A stretch of 63,337 nt of DNA, from the NCBI GenBank assembly GCA_945947155.1, contig CAMEXM010000002.1:1-63337 (forward strand), in the 5' to 3' direction. Below the pieces are notes generated by a model. That model had not been told where the DNA came from and searched no databases. It worked only from the letters and a program-made list of their open reading frames with translations. Origin of the DNA: Polynucleobacter meluiroseus (GTDB taxonomy: Bacteria > Pseudomonadota > Gammaproteobacteria > Burkholderiales > Burkholderiaceae). The first letter of the stretch is position 1. Each line of letters starts with the position of its first letter. The translations under genes were made by a program, and so were the position numbers. Positions 41,583 to 48,992 of the stretch are shown here, piece by piece.

Positions 41583-41867
41583 TTACTTCTTGCGCTTATT
41601 GACTGAGTCTTTGAATGCTTTACCAGCAGAAAACTTCACAGTCTTCGCTGCGGCAATCTTGAGTGGCTCGCCAGTCTTAGGATTACGGCCCATACGTGCA
41701 GCCCGTTTGCCGGAGCTAAATGTACCAAAACCGATCAATTGAACGGAGTCGCCCTTGGTAACGGCTTTAATGATGTGCTCAATTGCTGAATTCAGTGCGA
41801 ATTCTGCTTTGGCTTTTGAAATCTCAGCATCGTCAGCAATCGCTGCGATAAGTTCTGCTTTGTTCAA
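41583..41867 (-). CDS. hupB: DNA-binding protein HU
   Basis: Nucleoid protein of 94 residues beginning at the TTG complementary to 41865-41867, which follows AAGGAG with seven bases of spacing. The usual first residues [11 protein letters not shown] follow directly. An upstream frame extension to 41903 is not needed. [24 protein letters not shown] is the HU/IHF arm. A non-ATG start for an abundant protein is notable. Confidence 0.95.
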   Translation of the reverse strand: MNKAELIAAIADDAEISKAKAEFALNSAIEHIIKAVTKGDSVQLIGFGTFSSGKRAARMGRNPKTGEPLKIAAAKTVKFSAGKAFKDSVNKRKK

Positions 41868-41977
41868 GTGAAGCTCCTTGTTGGTGTGTATGTTGGCGCA
41901 CAACGCGCTAACATGATTTTAAACACAAAAAATAATAAAAATAAAGTTGTTTGAATTATTTCTGCTGTGCATTCGAA

Positions 41978-42346
41978 CTAAGACTGATCTAAAACAAGCA
42001 AATCAATCACAAAGTACTCTGTTTCCCCAAAACAGCTGGTTGGCAGGCCGACATGCTGTTCATATTTTAGCGCGACTTTTTTGCCTAAATTAGCATTAAT
42101 TTTTTGCGCTACAGCATCATCGCGCACCGAAAAGAAGAATTTCTCGGACATAGTTCCAGGCATCGAGACCATTGCCATCTCCCCTTCCCAGGTCTTGCAT
42201 AGGTAACCCCTACTGGAGAATTTCTGCACATAACCGGCACGCTCTCCATCGGCATAACTCCAACTTAGCATCACCCAGGTATAGGCTGAAATAAGCGTAA
42301 GTCCAAGTAATATAAGGCCCATTAGGCTTTTAACAAATCCATTCAT
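41978..42346 (-). CDS. Small membrane-anchored protein of unknown function
   Basis: 122 residues. An N-terminal hydrophobic segment (about residues 7-27, LMGLILLGLTLISAYTWVML) is followed by a soluble, probably periplasmic, part with two cysteines, in RGYLCKTWEGE and PTSCFGET. GYVQKFSSRGYLCKTWEGE is a pattern I have seen in conserved hypothetical proteins of Burkholderiales, but I cannot give it a function. Single gene between hupB and the cytochrome gene. Confidence 0.7.
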   Translation of the reverse strand: MNGFVKSLMGLILLGLTLISAYTWVMLSWSYADGERAGYVQKFSSRGYLCKTWEGEMAMVSMPGTMSEKFFFSVRDDAVAQKINANLGKKVALKYEQHVGLPTSCFGETEYFVIDLLVLDQS

Positions 42347-42545
42347 TGCTTTTTCTCGATCGAATTTTGCGTTAAATCTGCGCCATATGGCGACGTTACA
42401 TCGGTGTCAATGCATTCGGCATTACTGAAATATGGCCTGACAGTGCTCATCTGGATCTATCATAACGCTGTAAGCCTGCCAACAATGCATTCATATTGCA
42501 AAGCCGCATTGTTGTATGGGCCTAATTTTTTAGTGAGCCTAATTT

Positions 42546-42923
42546 ATGTTCCGTTTTCTATTCGCCTCTCTTGGTCTAATTTTTTATACGCAGAGCGCTG
42601 CTGCCACTGGGGAAAACACGTACAAGCAAGTGTGTGCTGTTTGCCATCAAAATGTCATCGCTGGGGCGCCAAAGCTTGGCGATAAAGCCAAATGGGCCCC
42701 GTTAATTAAAGAGGGCCAAACCCAGTTAACTGCCCATGGCTATGTTGGCATCCGAGGCATGCCCGCAAAGGGCGGTAAAGCCGACCTCAGCGTAGCTGAT
42801 TTTGCTGCCTCGCTTGTTTTTATGGTGAATCAGTCTGGTGGCAGCTGGCAGAATCCGGATGCTAAAACACTCGAGCGCATTAACGCGGAAATTATCAAAC
42901 GAGAAAGCAGCAAGAAAAAATAG
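42546..42923 (+). CDS. Class I cytochrome c (c5-like)
   Basis: Periplasmic monohaem cytochrome c, 125 residues. Signal peptide FLFASLGLIFYTQSAAAT, haem-binding CAVCH near residue 31 and a Met ligand in RGMPAKGG, followed by the C-terminal helix LSVADFAASLVFMV. Similar proteins are called cytochrome c5. The 200 bases in front hold a direct repeat of GCCTAATTT (near 42521 and 42537) but no clear promoter. The redox partner is not identifiable. Confidence 0.9.
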   Translation: MFRFLFASLGLIFYTQSAAATGENTYKQVCAVCHQNVIAGAPKLGDKAKWAPLIKEGQTQLTAHGYVGIRGMPAKGGKADLSVADFAASLVFMVNQSGGSWQNPDAKTLERINAEIIKRESSKKK

Positions 42924-42953
42924 CGTTAGTTTGCCTTTGATTGCTGCATTTAC

Positions 42954-44291
42954 TTATTTAAACTCAGCCTCCATACGCTGGCGAATATGTATCGCAGATT
43001 GAGTGGCATCGTAATCTACATCATTCCACGTCACAATCTGTCCGGCTCGAATGCCGTTTCGTAAAGTCAGGCGATGCGCCAAGCCAATCGGCAACGCTCT
43101 AATGCGCAGCGATTCAGCAGCCGGCATTAACTTTCCATAGACGGTAAAACCGCCTTCGCCATCCAGCACTTCGCCTGGCTTTAAATCTCGTTTAGCGCAT
43201 GCAAGAACATCGCCAACAAAGGCCCCGGTCGCACCTGTTGCCTCCTTGCGCAAAGCCACACTCGCCACCGAAATCCCCAACTCAAGGCCAATTAAGTGAT
43301 AAGGCTTGTACATGGCGGCATACCACCCGGAAGCATCGGTCTTTAAACCGTACTGCAAAAAGCAATCTCTGACGTAGTCACTTGGCGCATGGAAAACGGC
43401 ATACACTCCCCAACGTAAGTCACGGAACACCGGACGGCCGTCACGCTCGATCGACGACACCACTTCAACCATCCCCTTGCGTGGCAGTAGGCCGCCATCC
43501 TGAGTAGGCTTAAGCAGCACTGGTAAGTCATCAACGCCGCATGCTGGAAAACCCAAGCCGTGCTCAGGAACCTGCAAATCACAGGCATTGGCTACAGCGG
43601 CCATTTCCAGTGCGGACTTGGTGCCATCTAAAAAAGAATTGAACATTTGCGCATTAAAGTCACCGCCCGCAACTTGTTCCTCACTAAAGCCATAATGTCC
43701 CCATACGGTTTTGGGTGTCGATGCATGGTATGCCGGCAGGTATTTTGTACCCTTACCTGCACACACCACTTCCAAGCCAATTGTTCTGGCCCAATCGACC
43801 ATTTCTGCAATTAAAGCGGGTTGATCTCCTGAGGCCATCGAATAGATAACGCCCGCTTCTGCCGCTCGCTTTGCCAAATAGGGGCCTGCCAATACATCTG
43901 CCTCGACATTCACCATAATGATGTCCTTACCATTCTGAATGCAGCGCAGGGCATGTTCTATTCCTGCCGCGGGCACGCCAGTGGCCTCAATCACCAGCTC
44001 AATGGCGTTGTCATCTAGCAATGCGCTTGCATCGCTGGTGATGAACGTACTTCCGTTGCGTACTGCCTCAGAAACCGAGGCTGCCTTAAACTGATCGTCC
44101 CGCCACCCTACGCGGCGCAACGCAGCCTGCCCACGATCCGGCGATAGATCGGCAATCCCAACCAAATGTATGCCCGGTGTCCGCGGTATTTGGGATAAAT
44201 ACATGGATCCAAATTTGCCTGCGCCAATCAATGCAATCCGAATTGGCTTGGAATCCTGGGCCCTTTGTTGTAATTTTTTATACAAAGACAT
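42954..44291 (-). CDS. NAD(P)-binding oxidoreductase with C-terminal SAF domain
   Basis: 445 residues. The N-terminal Rossmann domain (IALIGAGKFGSMY near residue 20) resembles homoserine dehydrogenase/Gfo-Idh proteins; the C-terminal part (EVLDGEGGFTVYGKLMPA and LRNGIRAGQIVTWNDVD) looks like a SAF domain, as in UxaA, sialic acid synthase and FlgA. Proteins of this shape are often found with sugar-acid catabolism genes, but none lie here. Substrate unknown. It should not be named FlgA, a common transfer error from the SAF domain. Confidence 0.82.
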   Translation of the reverse strand: MSLYKKLQQRAQDSKPIRIALIGAGKFGSMYLSQIPRTPGIHLVGIADLSPDRGQAALRRVGWRDDQFKAASVSEAVRNGSTFITSDASALLDDNAIELVIEATGVPAAGIEHALRCIQNGKDIIMVNVEADVLAGPYLAKRAAEAGVIYSMASGDQPALIAEMVDWARTIGLEVVCAGKGTKYLPAYHASTPKTVWGHYGFSEEQVAGGDFNAQMFNSFLDGTKSALEMAAVANACDLQVPEHGLGFPACGVDDLPVLLKPTQDGGLLPRKGMVEVVSSIERDGRPVFRDLRWGVYAVFHAPSDYVRDCFLQYGLKTDASGWYAAMYKPYHLIGLELGISVASVALRKEATGATGAFVGDVLACAKRDLKPGEVLDGEGGFTVYGKLMPAAESLRIRALPIGLAHRLTLRNGIRAGQIVTWNDVDYDATQSAIHIRQRMEAEFK

Positions 44292-44417
44292 AAAAACTCC
44301 GATTGAGATCGCTATTTATGCTGCACGAAAGCGATTGGCTCACTTAAAATGGGTAGTTGTTTATTTTGCCTTGTTTTAAACGGCACTCTATTTTTATTGA
44401 AAGTAAATGCTGCTGTC

Positions 44418-45320
44418 ATGGAAATTCGCCACGCCATTTTATTGATCTTTGTAAGCTCTGCGCTCTATGTGTATTTTAGGGGCCGCGTTCGCTTTAGCGT
44501 AATGCGCTCACTCACTGACTATGTTGTTCTGCTGGCGCCCATTAATTCCTTGCTCTATCTTTTTTCTAAAGTGAAAGCGGGTGCCTACATACCTGTGACG
44601 GAGTTCCCTGAGTTAAAAAAATTGCAAGACAACTGGGAAGTGATTCGTGCTGAGGCTCAAGCTTTAAATGAGGGTGGCTCTATCGCGGCCGCAACCGGTT
44701 ATAACGATATTGGTTTTAACTCTTTTTTTCGAACGGGCTGGAAGCGTTTTCATCTTTACTGGTACGGCAAAGATTTAGCGTCCGCAGAGGCTGCCTGCCC
44801 AAAAACCGTGGCTTTACTCAAATCCATTCCATCGGTTAAAGCAGCGATGTTTGCATCACTGCCCCCAGAGGCAACCTTAGTACGGCATCGCGATCCCTAC
44901 GCCGGCTCACTGCGTTACCACCTGGGATTAGTAACCCCTAATAGTCCGGACTGTTTTATTGATGTTGATGGTGAGCGCTACTACTGGAAAGATGGCGAGG
45001 CCGTAATGTTTGACGAGACCTATATTCATTACGCGGCCAATAAAACCGATCACCAGCGCATCGTTCTATTTTGCGATATCGAACGTCCGGTCTACACCAA
45101 AATAGTACAAGCGTTTAATCGTTGGTTTGGAAAAAACGTAATGAGTGCCGCCGCATCGAAAAACGTCGACTCAGAGCAAGTCGGCTTTGTTAATGTTCTA
45201 TTCGCCTATGCTTACCATTTACGTAGCAAAGCAAAGCAGCTTAAAGCGAAGCAGCGTAGTGTTTACTACATCGGCAAATGGGTATTGATTCTTGGCATTC
45301 TTTGGCTGCTCTTTTGGTAA
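44418..45320 (+). CDS. lpxO: Lipid A hydroxylase LpxO-like (aspartyl/asparaginyl beta-hydroxylase family)
   Basis: Fe(II)/2-oxoglutarate dioxygenase of the AspH family, 300 residues from ATG 44418; an upstream start at 44349 adds residues not found in the family. N-terminal membrane helix, then VRFSVMRSLTDYVVLLAPIN, GYNDIGFNSFFRTGWKRFHL, HRDPYAGSLRYHLGL (metal His and Asp) and FDETYIHYA (second metal His). These match Salmonella LpxO along its length, so it probably 2-hydroxylates an acyl chain of lipid A at the inner membrane. A third LpxL-type acyltransferase lies 1 kb downstream. Confidence 0.87.
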   Translation: MEIRHAILLIFVSSALYVYFRGRVRFSVMRSLTDYVVLLAPINSLLYLFSKVKAGAYIPVTEFPELKKLQDNWEVIRAEAQALNEGGSIAAATGYNDIGFNSFFRTGWKRFHLYWYGKDLASAEAACPKTVALLKSIPSVKAAMFASLPPEATLVRHRDPYAGSLRYHLGLVTPNSPDCFIDVDGERYYWKDGEAVMFDETYIHYAANKTDHQRIVLFCDIERPVYTKIVQAFNRWFGKNVMSAAASKNVDSEQVGFVNVLFAYAYHLRSKAKQLKAKQRSVYYIGKWVLILGILWLLFW

Positions 45321-45324
45321 ATGG

Positions 45325-45624
45325 TTACGGCCTTAGACTTTGTAAAACCTGCTCCACAGAAATAGGTGCCCACAGCTCAATGCGCTTTACTTTGCTCGCT
45401 TGACCAGAAATAAGGTGAATCTGTCGCTGCGGTATGCGCAACTGCTTTGATAACCACTGCAGCAGTGCTTCATTTGCACGGTTATCCGTTGCAGGCTGCT
45501 GCAACGACACCTTTAAATGGCCATCGTGGGTGCCCACAATTTTATTCACCTTGGCGCCAGGCTGACAGTAGATGCTCAGCTCTATTCCGACTTCCGTTTG
45601 TTTTAACCAGTGTGGTGTCATCAA
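45325..45624 (-). CDS. DUF167 (YggU-like) family protein
   Basis: Small alpha/beta protein of 99 residues. YCQPGAKVNKIVG, RANEALLQWLSKQLRIP and VKRIEL are the DUF167 core. Structures of family members are known but their role is not. It is convergent with lpxO (4 bases apart) and divergent from the carbonic anhydrase gene. Confidence 0.88.
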   Translation of the reverse strand: MMTPHWLKQTEVGIELSIYCQPGAKVNKIVGTHDGHLKVSLQQPATDNRANEALLQWLSKQLRIPQRQIHLISGQASKVKRIELWAPISVEQVLQSLRP

Positions 45625-45631
45625 TCTAATT

Positions 45632-45637
45632 TAAAAT
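45632..45637 (+). promoter_or_regulatory. -10 box of the carbonic anhydrase gene
   Basis: TAAAAT six bases before the ATG at 45644; the expected transcription start is the A of the ATG, so the mRNA is probably leaderless. No clear -35. Confidence 0.45.
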
Positions 45638-45643
45638 CAAACC

Positions 45644-46321
45644 ATGACTATACCTAATTCGGCCAATGTTTTGGAACACCTTTTTGCAAAGAATCGGGAG
45701 TGGGCTAGCTCGATGGTTGAGGAGGATCCGGATTTTTTTTCACGCCTCGTATCACAACAGGCCCCTGAGTTTCTATGGATCGGCTGTGCCGATAGCCGCG
45801 TACCTGCGAATGCCATCGTTGGTCTTTTACCTGGAGAACTCTTTGTTCATCGCAATATCGCTAATGTGGTGGTCCATACAGACCTGAACTGCCTTTCTGT
45901 TTTGCAATTTGCAATTGATCTTTTAAAAATAAAGCACGTGATTGTCTGTGGTCACTATGGCTGCTCTGGTGTGCACGCCGCCCTAGGCGACAAGCGTGTA
46001 GGCTTAGCTGACAATTGGCTCAGGCATGTGAAAGATGTCCATCAAAAATACGAACGCTACCTAGGTGAGGCCTTACCCAAACACGAACGCCAAGAGCGCC
46101 TCTGCGAACTTAATGTGATCGAGCAAGTTACCAATGTATGCGAGACCACCATCGTCCAAGATGCCTGGTCACGAGGCCAAGACCTCACCATACACGGCTG
46201 GGTATACCGCCTAGAAGATGGCGGACTTCATGATCTTGGCATGACCGTTGGGCCGAGCGATGACATTAAATCGCTCACCAGCCAAAGCCTACTTCGGTAC
46301 AACAAAGCTAATCTTGATTAA
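45644..46321 (+). CDS. can: Beta-class carbonic anhydrase
   Basis: Interconverts CO2 and bicarbonate; 225 residues. Zinc ligands and dyad in CADSRVPA (Cys, Asp-Arg) near residue 47 and GHYGCSG (His, Cys) near 105; FVHRNIANVV and QFAIDLLKIKHVIVCG fit the beta class. It has no signal peptide, so it is cytosolic. An SbtA-type bicarbonate transporter is encoded 11 kb away. The following acyltransferase gene begins inside or just at its 3' end. Confidence 0.95.
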   Translation: MTIPNSANVLEHLFAKNREWASSMVEEDPDFFSRLVSQQAPEFLWIGCADSRVPANAIVGLLPGELFVHRNIANVVVHTDLNCLSVLQFAIDLLKIKHVIVCGHYGCSGVHAALGDKRVGLADNWLRHVKDVHQKYERYLGEALPKHERQERLCELNVIEQVTNVCETTIVQDAWSRGQDLTIHGWVYRLEDGGLHDLGMTVGPSDDIKSLTSQSLLRYNKANLD

Positions 46322-47201
46322 AGCGGCGCTTAATTATGTGGGCGTAGGCTTTTTGGCGCTCCTGTCGGTCCTGCCTTACCGCCTTGTGGTTCTGTTTGGA
46401 TATGGTCTCGGCGCAGTTGCGGCACGCATACCCGGCAAACGTAACCGCGTTGTTAAAGTCAATTTGCGGCTGTGCTTTCCCCAGCTAAGCAATTCCGAAA
46501 TCGATGTAATCGCAAATAACCACTGGAAGCTATTGGGTCGTAGCATTGCAGAACGCGGGATTATCTGGTTGGGTAATGCGCAAGCTGTAGCAAAAATGGT
46601 TGAGGTACGCGCTGCCGTCGACTTGTGCGATCAAAAGCCTCGTATTTTGGTCAATATGCACTTTACGGGCATCGAAGGCAGTATTGTGATTAGCGCCCTT
46701 GCAAAAGAGCGGGGCTGGCCTCGAACATCTGGGCTTTTTCAGCGCATGAAGAATTCTTTTTTCAATGAGCGCATCATTCGATGGCGAAATCGCTTTGGCG
46801 GAAACGCCATTGATCGCCAAGGTAACTTACTGCCGCTGATTCGTGAAATTCGCAAAGGCAGTCTCATCATCGTCGCGCCCGATTTGGATCTTGGCCTCAG
46901 GGATTCAGTGTTTGTTCCTTTTTTTGGCATTCAAACCAATACCATTACCGCCGTGTCTCGCCTTGCCTTAATTGCTCAAGCAGAGGTGTGCATGATGGTT
47001 ACTACTTTACTGCCAGACCGTTCACACTACTGCTGTGTTATCAGTAAACCCATTGATGGCTTTCCAAGCAATGATCCCATTGCTGATACAGCACGGCTGA
47101 ATGCAATTTACGAAGCCGAGGTCCGCCAGCATGTCGCCGAGTACTACTGGGTGCATAAGCGCTTCAAGAATCGCCCCGCTGGGCAAGCCAGCCCTTACTA
47201 A
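46314..47201 (+). CDS. Lipid A biosynthesis acyltransferase (LpxL/HtrB family), third copy
   Basis: LpxL/HtrB-type acyltransferase, about 295 residues if TTG 46314 is the start. Alternatives are ATG 46260 and TTG 46248; none has a good Shine-Dalgarno. Alignment by eye to the copy at 21301 favours 46314 (IKAALNYVGVGFLALLSVLPY against MTWFQTIFNFLALSLLRLFAF). Catalytic motif HFTGIE (HX4E), then IVAPDLDLGLRDSVFVPFFG and YYWVHKRFKNRP. It overlaps the can stop by 8 bp with this start. Near-identical segments show it is a paralogue of the 21301 gene. Its separate location beside lpxO suggests a role in a conditional lipid A modification. Confidence 0.85.
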   Translation: MIKAALNYVGVGFLALLSVLPYRLVVLFGYGLGAVAARIPGKRNRVVKVNLRLCFPQLSNSEIDVIANNHWKLLGRSIAERGIIWLGNAQAVAKMVEVRAAVDLCDQKPRILVNMHFTGIEGSIVISALAKERGWPRTSGLFQRMKNSFFNERIIRWRNRFGGNAIDRQGNLLPLIREIRKGSLIIVAPDLDLGLRDSVFVPFFGIQTNTITAVSRLALIAQAEVCMMVTTLLPDRSHYCCVISKPIDGFPSNDPIADTARLNAIYEAEVRQHVAEYYWVHKRFKNRPAGQASPY

Positions 47202-47232
47202 GTTGGCTGCACAAAATCGAGATTTGGATTCC

Positions 47233-48171
47233 TTACTGGCGATTGACCAAATAAATACCCAATGCGATTGAAATAAAAGCAGCGATTAAGCTACTGTCAA
47301 TGGGATCGCCTGCGAGAAAAAATCCGAAGAGCAGTCCAAACATCGGGGTGAGAAAACTAAATGCAGATACTTTAGTTGCAAGGTAGTGCCGCAAAAGCCA
47401 AAACCAAAATAAATAACTGGTGGCCGCAATAATTACGGACTGAAGAAATAAAGACGCCATTGCATTGATCGAAAGCGTTTCTGGTAGTGGAATTTCATTC
47501 ACAAAGCAAAGGCCAACTAAGGCAATGGACGAGAAAAACAGCTGGAAAAATAGAGTGCGTTCTGGCTGAATTTGTCCAAGCGTAGTGGTGCGCATCACAA
47601 TGGTTGTAAATGCCCATGCCGTAGCGGCACCAATAACGGCAATGTCGCCCAACCAAAAGTGGGCTGAACCACTAGAAAATCCATCGTGAAAGGCGAATGC
47701 TAGACCACCAAATGCAATCAGCAAACCGCTTGACTGCTTCCAGTTTAGACGCTCTGCCGGTATAAAGATGGGCAACACCAATGCCACGATAAACGGGGCT
47801 AAATACAAAAAGGTGATAGCGCGCGATGTATTGGTGTGCTCTAGCGCCGAATACAGCAAAACAAACTCAGCAAAAAATAGCAGGCCAGCAATCACGCCCG
47901 GCAAGAGGGTATGATCCGACTGAAATGGCTTAATTCTTTTAAATGCCATCCAGGCCCATACGCATACACCAGCAATAACCGAACGAATGGTTAATTGCAT
48001 GAGCAGCGGCACTTCGTCTGCTATTGCCTGAATAGCGATCTGTTGATAGCCCCAAATCAAACAACATCCCGTTATCAGGATAATTGCTTGCAAATCCAAG
48101 CTTAGCTTGCGATCACCCGGCAGTTTTATTGGGTCTACCTCCGGTTTGGGCTCTTTTTTGGGCGCATTCAT
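47233..48171 (-). CDS. EamA/DMT-superfamily transporter
   Basis: Drug/metabolite-type inner-membrane exporter of 312 residues with about ten hydrophobic helices in two EamA repeats: ITGCCLIWGYQQIAIQA in the first and DIAVIGAATAWAFTTIV in the second. A charged N-terminal tail (KKEPKPEVDPIKLPGDRK) is cytoplasmic. Substrate unknown; amino acids and metabolites are typical. Divergent from the pseudouridine synthase gene. Confidence 0.88.
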   Translation of the reverse strand: MNAPKKEPKPEVDPIKLPGDRKLSLDLQAIILITGCCLIWGYQQIAIQAIADEVPLLMQLTIRSVIAGVCVWAWMAFKRIKPFQSDHTLLPGVIAGLLFFAEFVLLYSALEHTNTSRAITFLYLAPFIVALVLPIFIPAERLNWKQSSGLLIAFGGLAFAFHDGFSSGSAHFWLGDIAVIGAATAWAFTTIVMRTTTLGQIQPERTLFFQLFFSSIALVGLCFVNEIPLPETLSINAMASLFLQSVIIAATSYLFWFWLLRHYLATKVSAFSFLTPMFGLLFGFFLAGDPIDSSLIAAFISIALGIYLVNRQ

Positions 48172-48204
48172 TCTGAATTCAGTTTAGCAAGGCCTAGCGT
48201 AATT

Positions 48205-48210
48205 CATAAT
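48205..48210 (+). promoter_or_regulatory. -10 box of the pseudouridine synthase gene
   Basis: CATAAT six bases before ATG 48217, again placing the likely transcription start at the start codon. The -35 region is weak. Confidence 0.4.
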
Positions 48211-48216
48211 AGCGTG

Positions 48217-48945
48217 ATGGAACAATTTCGCGTCTCTAAACTGCTTTCCGAACTCGGTCTATGCTCGCGGCGCGAGGCCGACTCCTATATTGAGCAAGGC
48301 CTCGTTACGGTGGATGGGAAAGTTGTGTCTGAGCTCGGCTCGCGCGCATACCGTAGCCAAAAAATTGAATTGCGCTTAGATGCCCAGAAACAGCAGGCTG
48401 CCCGCGTTACCGTCATCCTAAATAAACCCGTTGGCTTTATCTCCCATCGGGATGATGATCAAGAGTACCAGCCAGCAGCATCGCTCATTACTCCTGAAAA
48501 CTTTTTTTCAGGGGACTCTAAACATACTGGCCGCTTTAATACCAAAGGTTTAGCACCGGCAGGTCGGCTAGATATCGATTCCAGCGGCATGCTGGTCTTA
48601 ACGCAAGATGGGCGCATAGCTAAACTGTTGATAGGCGAAAACAGCCCCATTGAAAAAGAATATTTAGTGCGAGTAGAGGGTAAGCTCTCATTTGATGACC
48701 TTGATTTACTCCGGCACGGACTTATCCTCGACGATCAAGAACTTAAGCCTGCCAAGGTAAGTTGGCAAAATGAAGATCAATTGCGCTTTGTATTGCGTGA
48801 AGGGCGCAAACGCCAAATCCGCAGAATGTGTGAGCTCGTTGGGCTTCGGGTTTTAGGTTTAAAACGGGTACGTATGGGGCGGATTTCCTTGGGCCCGCTA
48901 CCGGTTGGTCAATGGCGGTTTTTACGGCCAGAAGAGCGCTTCTAA
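48217..48945 (+). CDS. rRNA pseudouridine synthase, RluB/RluE/RluF group
   Basis: 242 residues. N-terminal S4 RNA-binding domain (RVSKLLSELGLCSRREADSYIEQGLVTVDG), then the catalytic domain with the Asp motif GRLDIDSSGML and the C-terminal EGRKRQIRRMCELVGLRVLGLKRVRMG. The short insert SGDSKHTGRF is close to RluF-like proteins, but RluB or RluE cannot be excluded. A GTG just before (48214) is the alternative start. Confidence 0.88.
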   Translation: MEQFRVSKLLSELGLCSRREADSYIEQGLVTVDGKVVSELGSRAYRSQKIELRLDAQKQQAARVTVILNKPVGFISHRDDDQEYQPAASLITPENFFSGDSKHTGRFNTKGLAPAGRLDIDSSGMLVLTQDGRIAKLLIGENSPIEKEYLVRVEGKLSFDDLDLLRHGLILDDQELKPAKVSWQNEDQLRFVLREGRKRQIRRMCELVGLRVLGLKRVRMGRISLGPLPVGQWRFLRPEERF

Positions 48946-48968
48946 CCGAGCTAGTCAATCCTGCCGCT

Positions 48969-48974
48969 TATAAT
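48969..48974 (+). promoter_or_regulatory. -10 box in front of prfC
   Basis: Perfect TATAAT. The expected start near 48981 would give an mRNA beginning close to AAAAUGUAG, i.e. an AUG within about three bases of the 5' end followed directly by an in-frame UAG. Confidence 0.5.
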
Positions 48975-48992
48975 TGCGTCAAAATGTAGACC

